DNA of 64,000 nucleotides from Lophium mytilinum (GCA_010093605.1 MU004194.1:1152684-1216683); one strand, 5' to 3'; shown: positions 23,692 through 35,530, counted from the stretch's first letter. Numbers and translations are program-made. The notes: generated from the sequence alone by a model not told the origin.

Positions 23692-25412
23692 TCACAGTCT
23701 CTCTGCGACATCGCTTGCCTCCCCATCAGTCGAATCTCTCCCGGTGGAATACAAAGCGATCGGAACAGCAGAGACTCCACTAATTACGCCAAGAACAAGA
23801 GACATCACTGCCCAGCCATATGCATCTTTTAATGCACCCGCCATCAAAGGACCAATGAGACAACCGAGACCCTGGAATGATACAAAGAGCCCGTATACCT
23901 GTCCGTAAACGCTCTTCTTGTCCATGAAGTTCGGGTCATTTCGCTCCTTGGTATTTACCACTCGGCTCACTTCCGCCATGAGTGATGACAGCGTCAATGC
24001 CCCTGCAGTCCCATTTAAGACAAGCAGAATGCAAAGGAGGACCACTTGACCATCCGAATCATGGTTGACCAGGCGCAGGCAGAGCAAAGATGGACAGCCA
24101 ACAATGAAGCCGGCGGCGGCCAACACTCGAGTCCCCATGCGATCGGAAAGCAAGCCTATTATCGGGCTGAATAGAACGATAGGTCCCAGATACGGCAAAA
24201 AAATGAGGCCCGTCCGAGTGGCGGTCCATCCGAATGTGGCTTTCACGAAGAGTGGAAGGACCTGTGATGTCAGTAAGATTGCTCTTGTAGAGTGTAACCA
24301 GTACTGACGCTTTGAAATGAAGTCATGAGCCCTTGCTGGACCGTTGTTCCCCATAGAGCGGCTAGTAGCCTTGGAGAGCGGAGGAGAAGCAAGATACGGG
24401 GTATTCGCCGGCCCCGCTTTGGTGAACTAACTTTGTCGGTTTCGGATGCCGACTCTGATGACTTAGTGTCCATTTCCACGGAAGCGGTTCGTGTACACAA
24501 CTGAACCACCGGCATGGGTTGTTCCTCCAGATCTCTCATTGTTGCTGGATCAAATGAGCGTCCACTTTCTGTCGCGTCCTTTTCCACCATGGTCACACGT
24601 AGCATTCCATCCACACCAATGACAGAAAACGCCATCGCAAAGACTGCATAGTAGCCTGCGTGGTCAAACACGAAACCCCCAAGCGCTGGTGCGCATAAAG
24701 AGGCAAGGGGACCGGCAACGGACATATACCCCATGGCTTGTCCAATACGTCCTTGGTCCACACTATCCGAAAGTAGAGCCATACCGACGGTCCATACGAT
24801 TGCGCCCGTCAAGCCCTCTAACACTCCGGCGATGACGAACAATGATAGACGTCTGGAGAGGCATAGAAGGAGTGTAGCCACAAGAAGCGACAGCATCCCG
24901 GTAAGGAATGGGATCTTTCTCGAACGGAACTGATCTGCCAGCCATCCAGCGAACGCTGAACGATGTCAGCCGGGAATAAGTGTAAGACCATAATCCGTCT
25001 AGCGGACAGTCCACTTACGAGACCCGACAGTCAGCCCAGCTCCATAGCCCCCGAGGACAATGGAAATCCAATACTGCACTACAGTCTATCAGAAGAAGCC
25101 GGTCGGAGACAGCAAGCGACTCACCTTGGTCCACCGATATGCTGACCCGTTCGCTCAAGGCAAATGGCAAGACAGGTGCGGCCTCCAACTATCAGCGATC
25201 ATGCCATTCACGAGAAGGATGACGACTTACAATTGCGTAACTGAAATTGCTCTGGAATCTCGTTAGCCTGGCCTACTTTGATCATGGTCGAATCAACTAA
25301 CAACGAAGCATGCCGAACAAACAACCAAAATTATGAACCATGTCGAGGACCTTTGTGTCTGTAGAAACGGCAGCGAACAACACGAAGCTCTAACCGGGGT
25401 TGAACAGTCCAT
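23692..25412 (-). CDS. Major facilitator superfamily transporter (VMAT/TetA-like fungal type)
   Basis: Six exons on the minus strand (25302-25412, 25231-25251, 25125-25182, 25019-25078, 24309-24955, 23692-24261) give 488 residues with about 12 hydrophobic segments in two halves split by a charged loop (ESASETDKVSSPKRGRR). The first helix runs into PVLPFALSERV, and the conserved loop 2-3 motif appears as GSPFAGWLADQFRSRK. These match proton-coupled drug or metabolite exporters. The substrate is unknown. Exon 2 is only 21 nt. The acceptor of the second intron was set at 25183 because that keeps the Y-to-P spacing of helix 1; an acceptor six bases earlier in transcript order would add Leu-Glu. 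No secondary-metabolite genes adjoin it. Confidence 0.86.
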
Positions 25413-26945
25413 AGTCCGGGATATGATGCTGAAATTGTGGATAAAATAAGCCACAGGATTCCAGTTGCGCAGAGAGCAATACGATTCCCGTCGACTTTTA
25501 AACATTCTTCGCCTGCGGTATCCCAGGGAGTGACATCAGTCCAGGCGTAGCAATGATATGCCTATCTCGAGAGCACCCCTAGCCGGGTTACGTTCTTCCC
25601 GTTCGGCTAGCAAAGAGCAATCTGTTTCAGTGTGGTTTGCTATTCAGAGAAACGAGTCACGGTATTGCGGGTGTGTGACTTCGGCTCCCGCAGCCGCTCT
25701 CCTACCAACCCCCCTTTTTGGCATATCCAGAGTTATCACGGCAAAGACGCAATTGCGAGGCGTATCAACAGGCTAATTGAGTCGCAAATGTCGAGCGTGA
25801 CGTAGAACGCATGCGCGTCTAGTGCAACACACGGCTATTATAGCCGGCGGTATAGCTCTCTGAGATTGCAAATTCCGGCGCTGTGCAACGAGGTATGTGT
25901 AAATACAGAAGGAAAGCGTAGGAATGACGTTTTATTGAGGAGGAATTGAGCCTTCTTTGTCGTTCCTGCTTGGCCAGAATTGATCCAAGGCTACTTCCAC
26001 TTGGTGCCTCCATAATGTTCCTCCGAAATAGAGTGAGGTACCCATATATTCTAGGGGAAAAGTGGGCTATGATGCCGTGAGAGATACGACGTTACAAGCA
26101 CATGGCATGCCCCGGTTTCCACACTCAAGCCATGGAAAAGGTACCATCAGAAGAAGACGAGAGTATGAGTCAACTGGCCTGTGTAGAGCTTCAGCATGTT
26201 GGAGCTCTCGCCCAGCTTGTCTTATCAGCGTAGCCGTTCCTGCTAGCGCTTTCACCACAACAGCAGGCGTTGGCACTTGAGCCTGCACGATGCATCCACA
26301 AAATATCTACAGATCAACCTTCCGGACACAACGCCCAAACACATTAACTCCTAGAAAGGTTGTACCTAGCTGTGCGAGCATGTCCACGCAGTACTTCTTC
26401 GACTGTGTTCATGTTGTTTTAGGTACCCTCGCTAATTTCGACGAGATAGGTTGGCACCATAGCTACTGCTTGACGTTGATTAGACAGTTTCTACGATTGA
26501 AGATTGAAGACACCTCTGCGCGCACGCCGGCTGGAGATAGCATAACACCGCACACACAGCGGTCAATGATGCGTCAGTCGCGCGCGCTGCTTAGCAGAGT
26601 CCGCGATGGCCAGCCCGGTTGAGGGGGCTGAGGACCGAAAGGACGACGGCGCACAAGCCAGGATATGCAGCCCCAACTCTATAGCCAATCAGAACACTGA
26701 CTGGCTGCTGCTCCGGCCTGCCCGCTGCAGTTAAATCCGTCCTGCATACTGACCTCCACCAACAAAATCGTGTATATAAGTCAGTAGCGTTCTTCCTGCT
26801 CTCATCCCTTCCCATTCAGTATCTACGTCGTTCTTCTTCTCTCTGTCTTCTCCCATTCCCATCATCCTCTGTAAAGTCGCTGTATTAGTCGATATAATCC
26901 TCCTAGAGCCTACCCATTTCGCTCTCCACATTTCCCACATCCATC
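25413..26945. other. Divergent intergenic region, MFS to SDR
   Basis: 1.5 kb with no supported gene; open frames are short and featureless. It separates two divergent genes and should contain both promoters. A TATA element for the SDR lies at its right end, followed by a CT-rich leader. Confidence 0.45.
26773..26779 (+). promoter_or_regulatory. TATA box of SDR gene
   Basis: TATATAA about 170 bp before the SDR start, followed by a pyrimidine-rich stretch (about 26800-26930) of the sort that surrounds fungal transcription starts. Confidence 0.4.
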
Positions 26946-27751
26946 ATGTCTGCACCACTTGCAGGAAAAGTTGCCATTGTCACCGGCGGTTCCAAGGGCA
27001 TTGGCGCGGCCACCGTTGTGGAGCTCGCCAGGCAAGGCGCCAAGGTCGTTATCAACTTCTCGTCTGACGCCACACCCGCCGAGGAGCTCGTCAAGCAGAT
27101 TGGGCCCAATAATGCCCTTGCCGTCAAAGCTGACGCAGCCAATGTGGCTGGCATTGAAGACTTGGTCAAGCAAACCGTTGCTAAATTCGGCAAAATCGAT
27201 ATCTTGATCCCAAATGCCGGCGTCCTCCCGATGAAAGACCTGGAGAGCACCACCGAAGCGGATTTCGACAGGACGTTCGCAATCAACGTCAAGGGCCCCT
27301 ACTTCTTGGCCCAGGTGAGCGTTCATCCTCTGCGGCTTGGAAGATCATGGATCACGCTTACTAACATCCATCCCAGAAAGCCGCCCCTCACATGTCAGAA
27401 GGCGGCCATATCGTCTTCATCTCTACAAGCCTTTGCGTAGCGTCAAGCGTCGCGCCTAATTATCTTCTTTACAATAGCACCAAGGGCGCAATTGAACAGA
27501 TGACGCGAGTTATGGCGAAAGATCTTGGCCGAAGAGGCATTTCGGTGAACGCGGTTGCCCCTGGTCCAACAGCTACAGAGCTGTTTATGAGAGGCAAGCC
27601 CGAGCAAGTAGTCAAGACCATAGCGGGCCTCAATCCATTCAATAGGATTGGCACGCCAGAGGAGGTTGCTCAGGTTATCGTAATGCTGAGCTCGGGAGCT
27701 AGCTCATGGGTCAATGGTCAGGTGCTTCGAGCCAATGGCGGGATGGCGTAG
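26946..27751 (+). CDS. Short-chain dehydrogenase/reductase (classical)
   Basis: Exons 26946-27314 and 27377-27751 give 247 residues, normal for a classical SDR; the 62-bp phase-0 intron has GTGAGC, CTAAC and CAG. Motifs: N-terminal TGGSKGIG cofactor loop, a PNAGVLP motif, catalytic Ser (ISTS), the YNSTK catalytic Tyr-Lys pair, and PGPTATELF after it. The basic context after the Rossmann glycines and the general likeness to fungal 3-oxoacyl-ACP or hydroxynaphthalene reductase-type SDRs suggest an NADPH-dependent ketoreductase; that is inference. No pathway partner is adjacent. Confidence 0.92.
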
Positions 27752-28299
27752 GTAGACAGCATCCTCGTAACTTGTAATTAGGAAGAGTGGTAAACGGATA
27801 TCTTTCGAAATCAGAGCGACAGTTTGCAAGCTATTCGAAAGTCATTTGATGCACATGATTGATGCCAAGGCTACTGCTACAGACACTATCAAATGGACAC
27901 TATCAGATGATGAGCCTCAAACAATGCGCCTAATGTGTTTTGGCCAGCGATTCATCGTCGATCTCTACCCCAAGTCCAAATTTAGACTGTGGGTGCAATT
28001 CGAGTGAAAGGTAATGGAGGGTGGGACCAGGTATGAGCATTGCCCCCTTGCTGCATCCAGTTCTCAGCATTCTTGTAACGTAAATTCATGGGAAATAAAG
28101 CCCAAAGTCTAATCATTGGGCGACTCTACAATAATCAGATGTCGCACGAAGAAACCCGACAAAAGGGGAATGGAATGGAATAAATCGGCATTGAATAGCT
28201 CATTCAACTCACAGTGTACCATATATTTAGAATTCTCGCCGCCAGTCCGACGGCTCGTCGTGTTCTTGTTCCCCGGTATCTTGACCAACATATCACTCA
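27752..28299. other. Intergenic, SDR to secreted protein
   Basis: About 550 bp, no gene supported. It holds the SDR 3' end and the probable promoter of the small secreted protein. Confidence 0.4.
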
Positions 28300-28838
28300 A
28301 TGCGGCATTTCGGCTTTCTCCTTTCGTTGGCAACGTTGAGCCAGCTGTCGTCCACCACGCCAACGCCTCAGGATCTTCAGCAACCGGATCCAACTTTCCA
28401 TGGCAGTCTAGATGTGCTCTGGAGTTTCACACTCATCGATACCCCGAAGGAGCTGTGTGCGCTCGTCAAATGCCTGGACCATTACATCCCAAAGGCCACG
28501 ATTGCCATCCTCTACGAGTCGACTGATCCGGCCAACCAAGGTTTGTCCATTTCCCCCTCGAAACAATTCAGACGTTTATGAGATACCTAGGTTGCCATCA
28601 GAATCTAGATGTTTCGAATGATCTGCTGAGCGGTGACTTAAAATCGAAGCCGTATGTTTTTTGCGACAATGCTGTAGCAATTGCCTTCAGCGGACTCGGA
28701 GGCGAAGAAAGCATTCCAACGTATGTGGAAGCTCGAGCAGCACCTTGGTGCAATGGCTGGGCTGATAGTCCTCGAATTGATACGACGCCGGCTGGGGGGA
28801 TCATAGAGCGGTCGTACAACCATACATGCGTATGGTGA
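28300..28838 (+). CDS. Small secreted cysteine-containing protein (candidate effector)
   Basis: I do not recognise this gene. Exons 28300-28540 and 28591-28838 join in phase 1 across a 50-bp intron (GTTTGT donor, CTAG acceptor) to give 162 residues. The N-terminus MRHFGFLLSLATLSQL is a good signal peptide, and no membrane helix follows. The mature part has six cysteines (ELC, KCL, GCH, FCD, WCN, TCV), enough for three disulfides, and ends in HTCVW. Small size, secretion and even cysteine number fit the apoplastic-effector or secreted-stress profile of plant-associated fungi, but no function is shown. The gene sits in GC-normal DNA, not in a RIP block. The splice is supported by frame and phase only. 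Confidence 0.6.
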
Positions 28839-29591
28839 TGGCGTATCCATTCGGGAAACCAGCCATTAAGTCCATGACGAATACTTCGTAGATGGGAGCC
28901 AGGTAGTTAGTGCGTCTGTCTCTGGCGACGAAATGTGCACTTCGCCATAGCTGGGAAGTTAATCTGATCCTGTTGCATACTATTTGTCCCTGGTAAAATG
29001 TATCGTGACATGACCCTACTTTGTTACCACCTCTCAAGCACAAACCCATCGTAGCTCGACCATAGCGAGAAATTCCATCCTTCTGCGAGGCGTAGGATTG
29101 CAATTTGTTCAGAGGGGATTAAAAGGCGTTGGGATGACAGAGCTTCAGCATCAGAGAAAATACTTGCATGGGCCGGGCATAAGAGTCGTCTAGCCGAATA
29201 AGGCTGGCAGCAATTGCGGGTCCGCCGCGTAAACCAAATTTCTGCGGCGACCGCAACGACATCACACCACTGCATCAACTGGAGACATCGTTTTCTCAGG
29301 GTCGACCATCTTCGCATTCATGCGGACCCTGTCCGTAATGTGATGATCGATCTACCCATACAAAGCCAGCTGCCCGTCTCACCCAGGGTAAGCCAGAAAT
29401 CGTAATGTCTCTCCCGACACGGCCATCCAGCCATCAGCAGCCGCTCAGCCATGCTTCACCTCGAATGTAGACCAAGCCAAGCGCCCCCGGAGTCTTCGGG
29501 CTCCTCGACCGATTTTCATCGTCGACCTTCGAATAGCAAGCAACAGTTATGATAAGGAGTGTGGACCGGAGGATGTGGGGCGAGTTGTTCA
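28839..29591. other. Convergent intergenic region
   Basis: About 750 bp between convergent genes. Open frames present are short and lack features. Nothing else seen. Confidence 0.4.
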
Positions 29592-30431
29592 TTACTCGTC
29601 ACCACCCTTCTTCTTCGACTTCTTCGAGGGTTGAGCAGCGCCCTCCTTCTTCTGGTGCACGACGAAGCGGGTGTAGCACTCTTCTGGGTCCCACTCGAAA
29701 CCGGCAAGGATGGGGTTCTCGAGTTCGTCGTCCGCCTGGATATGAAGTCAGCTCAAGCACGTCAAGATCCACAGCACCACAACGATGGACGGAGGGATGG
29801 ATTGAAGCAAGGAACAGCTACAGGCTCCAGATCTGTTTCTCGCGGCCAAGGCTGGGAGAGGTGGCATTGCTTACCTTCTTCTTGAACTGCTTGTGGATGG
29901 CATCTAGAGCGTCCTTGATGGTCACGCCCTTGAGGTTCCGCGCGGTGACCTCAAGCCCCAGAGGAAAGTGTAGGTCGATCTTCTTCAGCTTCGGCTCGCA
30001 GAGTGGCTTCTTCAGCACCTCCTTCTCGTCCAGCGTGGCTGGCGAGGTGTTCAGTTTCCTTTCGCAGCATCATCAGCATCGACTCGGTCCATTGACAAGC
30101 ACGGCTCACAGACGAGTACAGCAAGAGGAGGTGGGTAGAGTGACAGCGACGAGGTCTAGAGCACGCAGGGAACGAGGCGCAGTATGCAGTGAGCACTTAC
30201 CAGTTCAGCTTCTGGGTCTCAGGGGCAATCTTGATCTGCTTGCCCTCCTTCTCTGTATACGCGTCAGCTTCAGCAACCACGGTGGCCCCAATGGCAGGTG
30301 GCCTCACCGAGGTCAGCAATGTTGTAGACATCAGCAGCAGTGCTGCTCATCCGACGATGGCCTTTCTTGATGGGATGCTCTTCGACGGCCGAGTCGACCT
30401 TGGTGAGCGGGGTGTGAGTCTCAGCTGACAT
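29592..30431 (-). CDS. Small conserved fungal protein, possibly DUF6699 family
   Basis: Four exons on the minus strand (30308-30431, 30201-30252, 29875-30058, 29592-29735) encode 167 residues. Introns are 55, 142 and 139 bp with GTGAGG, GTAAGT and GTAAGC donors. The N-terminal 40 residues are polar; the core runs from KLNWKLNTSPATLDEKEV through KIDLHFPLGLEVTARNLKGV and VTIKDALDAIHKQFKKK to GFEWDPEECYTRFVVHQ; the C-terminus is a lysine-rich tail (KKSKKKGGDE). The core pattern resembles the fungal DUF6699 domain as I remember it, but that is not certain. No signal peptide or membrane segment. An inverted-repeat element lies about 310 bp upstream of its start. Confidence 0.7.
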
Positions 30432-30742
30432 GATGATGCTGGAGAGTGAGGGGTTGCAGCTACGGGTGTTTGTGCAATGAAACAGGTAGGCTTGTCAAGG
30501 AAGATAGTGAAGCTGGTGAGCTGTGATTGAGTGTGATGGAGCAAGGTGCAGCAGATTCAGGCACAGCAGCGGGAGTGGTAGAAGAAGAAGGAGAGAGAGT
30601 GGACAGGAGATGAGATGAGGGGTCGATGATGGCGTTACAATCACGAGACCTGACCTGAGGGCACCTGAGCATCCGCAGAGCCCGGCCGAATCGGTCTTGA
30701 AGCATGGACGGCGGCCCGTGCATCATTTGTGGAACAAAGAAT

Positions 30743-30984
30743 CAGGCATGGAATCACATTAAATGGAACTCTCGCTTAGTAAACCGAGCCCCAACGTTAT
30801 GAATTTTCCTGTGCTCCAGCATTTATTAAATTTTCTGAAATTAAAGGGAGCTATAAGCGGGTGCTAGGAGACCACAGCGTAATTATTTCAAGTTATGCAT
30901 CCTATATTGCGTGGTTGAAAGGTACCAAAAGTATTTCACTGCCCCCAATTTTGGAGAGTTCCATTTAATCTGATTCCATGCCTG
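30743..30984. mobile_element. MITE-like element with 31-bp terminal inverted repeats
   Basis: Left end 30743-30773 and right end 30954-30984 are inverted copies matching at 30 of 31 bases (both read inward CAGGCATGGAATCA...). The sequence GAAT flanks both sides (30739-30742 and 30985-30988), a possible 4-bp target duplication. The 180-bp interior is AT-rich with no coding capacity. Size, TIRs and lack of ORF fit a miniature DNA transposon in the shared upstream region between the possible DUF6699 gene and the second SDR. Confidence 0.75.
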
Positions 30985-31812
30985 GAATGCGGGGGAGGAG
31001 CGATCGACCGCTGGCCGCATTAGGGGCCCGCGGGCATATAAAACTGCCTAATGTCCAATATCCAGGTGCCACTTTGAGGCGAACTCCTAGCCACCCACGA
31101 CCCCTTGATCATCAAGTGGCAGTCCATGAAAGCTTGCAAAGTTCAGTCTCACAGCTTCAGATTCATGGTACACACTGTCCTTGGGCTTGCGCTCATCTGC
31201 CTAGCACTACTTTAGTTTTTCTGACACCCCATTGAGAACTGCAAAGCGAGAATGTTGGCCGAGTCTCTTAGCACCCCAGACGGTGTTGGACTGCGACCTT
31301 GCGTTCAACAGACCCCTTCTCAACTACCAGAAAAGATCTGCTCAACCATAATATCATATCTTCTTACTATGTAAAAGCGCCACTTTAATCGTTTTGTATC
31401 GAGTTCTGCTGTTTGTTTCACTCGCAACAAGTGCTGTGCCACTCCCAGTGCCATGTTTGCTACCGACCTCCTATTGACGCAAACACCGCCATCTCAAATG
31501 TGGCACTTTGCAGCTTCAGAGTATGTCTTTCGTCTTCTGATACCAGAGCTCTATTTCCTGTCAGCTGCCGTTCATAAGTAGACGGTTTCTCCGACTATCT
31601 CGTCCTTGGCCCCGGAAAGGCCCTTTCTCCGCATCCGACCGCCGGCACTCGGGTTTATATCTGCCTTTTCTGTCCAAACGTCGTACACTTGAAACCCCCA
31701 TCCTTCCCCAAGTCGTTGGATGCTAACGTATATCAGCCATGCTTAGACGTCCCTTTTATCGCCTGTCCCAGCCATCCTAAAGTCTTCATAAGCCCACTAT
31801 CACCAATCCATC
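30985..31812. other. Intergenic, MITE to second SDR
   Basis: About 830 bp with no supported gene. It is the probable promoter and 5' leader of the downstream SDR; the last 150 bases are pyrimidine-rich. Confidence 0.4.
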
Positions 31813-32638
31813 ATGACGGACTCTTACAGCGGCAAAACAGTCGTCGTGACAGGTGCTGCAGGTGGCCTTGGCCGCGCTATTGCACAGGCCTTCCTGTCAG
31901 CCTCTGCAAACGTGGTCCTCGTCGACGTCAACCCAGCTCGACTTACAGCGTGTTCTTCCGAGCTCAGTACCTCGTATCCTGGCCATGTACACGCCCTCCA
32001 AGTAAACATCACGGACGAAAGTGCCGTAGAAGAGATGATCAATACTGTCGTTAGCAAGTACTCAACTCTGGACGTGCTAGTGAACAACGCCGGCATCATG
32101 GATCACTACGATCCAGTGGGCAGCCTGGAGAAAGCCATATGGGACAGAGTTATAGCCGTGAATCTCACTGCACCAATGCTCACGAGTAAGTATGCGGTGA
32201 AGCAGTTCCTGGAACAAGAGCAAGGAGGCGCCATCTTGAACGTGTCTAGCACATCTGCGTTGAAGGGTTTCATTGCAGGTGCGTACTTGACCCTCCAAGT
32301 CAAAATTGTAATAGCCTTACAAAGCCACAGGTGCGGCATACACAGCAAGTAAGCATGGCATTATAGGTCTCACCAAAAACACCGCAGTGTTTTATGCCAA
32401 GAAAAACATCAGGTGTAGCGCCATACTGCCGGGGTATATGCAGACAAATGTCGGAGACGCTTTTTCGGACGGGATGTGCGAAGAGGGCTACGACATGATG
32501 GACAAGGCAAGAGCGTTTGGAGTAGACGCGTGCGAACTTAGTAAGGTGGCCGAAACGGTGCTTTACCTATGCTCTCAAGCTGGGAGCATATGCAACGGAG
32601 CTTGTGTGACTGTTGATAATGCATGGGGAGCCTGGTAG
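31813..32638 (+). CDS. Short-chain dehydrogenase/reductase (classical), second copy
   Basis: Exons 31813-32278 and 32331-32638 encode 257 residues; the 52-bp intron is phase 1. Motifs: TGAAGGLG cofactor loop, an acidic LVDVNP after beta-2 that favours NAD(H), VNNAGIMD, catalytic Ser in NVSSTSA and the YTASK Tyr-Lys pair, then the PGYMQTNVG loop. It is not a duplicate of the SDR at 26946, since the two differ throughout. It is the last gene before the AT-rich island, whose margin starts about 70 bp past the stop codon. Substrate unknown. Confidence 0.92.
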
Positions 32639-33195
32639 TTCCACAATGCCCCTCGTGGGACAACGTAGAAGAGAAAAGATGGAAAGTTAAAACCGGAATA
32701 GAGATGAAATACTTATTTGCAGACTAGTGCTACAAGAAGGGCCCCCTTTTACTAAACATCTAATGCCGTACTTCTATATGAACAGCCCCCACTAAACCCC
32801 TTTATTGTGTACTAATTGGCCCGCTTTACAGGCAGTTTATTGTAAAATATGGTACATTTACCTAAAAGCATGTAATTAAAAACACTGTAGGTAGCCTTTT
32901 ATAAGAAGGATAGTGCAATTAAGATGCCCTTAGTAGCTTTATACCCTATAAGCTAATTAGAGCGCTAATGAGGTTCTAAGGGGAGAATATTATATTTAAA
33001 AATATAATACTAGATATATAGTAGAAAGGGTTTAAGTATATACTATTAGTGTATTTATATAAATAAAATAGTTTTACATTATTCTAGCATTCTAGAATAA
33101 AAGCTTATAAGAACTTATCTATTATATACTAGAGCTCTACTAGAGTTATAAGATTAGTAATAACTAGGGTCTATACTTATATAACACTATACTAC

Positions 33196-33222
33196 TATCT
33201 ATCTATCTATCTATCTATACTA

Positions 33223-33288
<66 letters not shown>
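33196..33288 (+). repeat. CTAT tetranucleotide microsatellite
   Basis: About 20 CTAT units, interrupted once by ACTA. Uniform short units with no spacers exclude a CRISPR array. Confidence 0.9.
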
Positions 33289-33290
<2 letters not shown>

Positions 33291-34209
33291 TTACTAACTT
33301 TTTAATAAAAAAGAGAGGTCCTATATTTTAACTAACTTAAAGAGGAGTATATTCTAACTTAATAGTAGTCTCTATTATAATAAGGCTATTAATATTCAGT
33401 AGAAGAGCTAATTCTAGACACCTAGAGAGGATATCTAAGAATTAGGTTTTCTTAGATAGTAGTCTTTAGTATAAAAGTAAGTCTACTCTTTAGTAGCTTT
33501 ACTAAATAGTAGAATATAATTCCTATTAGATAAGTACTAGTAAAGTATAATTTTTTAGAATAAACTAAGTTTATTAAGCCTATAGAAAGAGTATAGAAAT
33601 AGCCCTATACTTATAATGCTAGAATCCTTCTCTATAAGGAAACTTATATATATCTATTTATATAGATAAAAGAATATATTTATATATTCTACTCTATTTT
33701 TAAATATCTACTCTTAGATTTCTATATAGAATATCTATATACCTATTAGAGTATTAAATCTAGTAGAATCTCCCCTTTTTAAAGCTTCTTACTATTAAGC
33801 TTAGTCCCTCTACTATCTTATTTATTATAAACTTATTAAATTGCGCTAAAGTATATTCTTATAGAGTATCTTATACTTTTTCTACTACATTATAGTCTAC
33901 TAGTTATAGTAGTTAGATAGCTATAGTATATATACTATAGGCTTAGAGGCTAAAGATAAGAATAAGAATATAATTAATTATATAACTCTACTTAGAATTA
34001 GTAGAGAAGTTAAGTAAGTAGATTAAAGCTTATATTCTATTATATAGGCTATTTAAAAGGTTAGATAAAGGGTAGAAAGAATATATAACTAACCTCTTAT
34101 ATACTATATAGACTCTCTTATCCTTCTATATAAACTTAATGCTAGTTTATAAGAGGGTAGTATAAAATTCTAAAAAACGGGGTATATATTCACTATAACT
34201 ATTTAAACC

Positions 34210-34466
34210 TGTAAGGTTTATAATAGTATAAGCGTTATATTCTTACGCATAATAGGCTTAAAAGCCTTTAAACGGGACGAAACTGTAAGCGTTTAAACGT
34301 AATATAACGAACGTTAGATAACGTTATAAGAATGTTAGAGAAATATTTTATAATGCATTAAATGCTATATATATACTCCCTTACTATTAATATAGAATAG
34401 AACTCAAGTAATATAATTCCTATCTATCTATTTATCTATTCTTACATTGACTCTATACCTTTAAGA
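34210..34466 (+). mobile_element. Solo LTR, copy A
   Basis: 257 bp starting TGTAAGGTTTATAATAG and ending ACTCTATACCTTTAAGA, flanked by the 5-bp direct repeat AAACC (34205-34209 and 34467-34471). Inside are a short palindrome (AGGCTTAAAAGCCT), a TATATATA box and a CTAT run. It shares these landmarks in order with the other copies in this window. Confidence 0.8.
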
Positions 34467-34529
34467 AAACCTTACTAAATATAATAAGTTGAAGTTTTTC
34501 CTTTTATATTATCTTATTCTGTATTACAC

Positions 34530-35530
34530 TAGGACTCATCCGCTACCGCCCGCGGGTTCATCTAGCTAGGGCTCCCCATCCCACCCTAAGACGATGATAA
34601 ATCAGCTGTTCCCAATAGCTCTTATCGCCAGTGTATTCTGGAATGAAACCAACTCCCTTTCCTCCAGCACTAACCAGCAGCTGTGCTCTCAACGCAGTTC
34701 GCGATTTGCTCCGCAATGAGGCCTACGGCTCTGTCCACAGCTGTCATATTTGTTCCTTCAAGTTTTCTGGCAATTATGAAGGTCATGCGACATTAGGTCT
34801 ACGCAGCTCACGTGATCCCGGGCCGAAAGTCCTTCCGTCGCCCTCTTCTTTCTTCGCAACCTCGTCCACAACAATACAACCTTTTCCCCCGGCTACAAGC
34901 TTGATAGTATCTCAGTCCTCAGTAAGGTCCGCAGCAATCTGTTTTCGTATCCTATCTATTGTAAAATGCGGTCATCCGCAGGTTGCGGCTCTAAGCCGTG
35001 ACACTCGGGGCTTTTCTTCCTCTCCAACGTCCGGGCCCTATCTCCAGCCTCCTCTTCCAGACCTCTTGACAAAGCCGAATGCCCTTTTAGCCACAGGCGC
35101 CTCTCGGTTGCTCCTTGCTTCTATCCTGGCAGCAATGGCGCCATTATGCAGACGTCTTGTCTCGTGGCCAAAATGCTGCGGGCTTGCCAAGGACGCCTGC
35201 AAGGCTGAAAACTATAAACATTAATTGGAGGCTCAAGCCGGCAAAACTATGCACGGGGTTCTACAAAGGTAAGAAGGCTTGCAGATACGAGGCCTTGACC
35301 TATAACAGCTCTTGGACTAAGGGTTGTGGAATCCGAACGAAAGAGCAATAGAACTGCGGGCACTGCTACGGAATAGAAATACCGTGTATCCTAAAATAAA
35401 AGAGCTGTCGTCCGCTGCACGTTTCTGCTTCAACTCCCGGTTTTTGCTTGGTCCCACGGTTCGTATCTTGAGCCTGTTCGTAACACCCTTTCAACGGGAA
35501 CTATCAAAATAATTTCTTTTCGTTTGCAAA
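34530..35530. other. GC-normal patch inside the AT island
   Basis: About 1 kb of ordinary base composition between AT-rich DNA and the Cys-repeat gene. The 34631-35224 plus-strand frame (197 codons) has no motif. Short gene-like peptides occur on the minus strand (around 34690-34770) but are broken by stops. It may be the promoter of the next gene plus a decayed gene; neither can be proven here. Confidence 0.35.

Larger units (their letters stand above)
32700..34530. repeat. RIP-like AT-rich block 1
   Basis: About 1.8 kb dominated by TA, with CA, TG and CG almost absent over long runs (for example 33421-33480 and 33721-33780) while CT and CC persist. That is the pattern RIP leaves (C-to-T at CpA on both strands). 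It contains a CTAT microsatellite and one LTR copy. No coding potential. Confidence 0.8.

Noticed and set aside
12572-32638. Secondary-metabolite cluster (tyrosinase, SDRs, MFS pump)
   Set aside because: Genes are scattered over 20 kb among housekeeping genes with no core synthase or pathway regulator.
33196-33288. CRISPR-like array
   Set aside because: Perfect 4-bp tandem units without spacers, in a fungal genome; it is a microsatellite.
34631-35224. 197-codon plus-strand frame in the AT island
   Set aside because: Ser/Pro-rich with no motif; not enough to call a gene.
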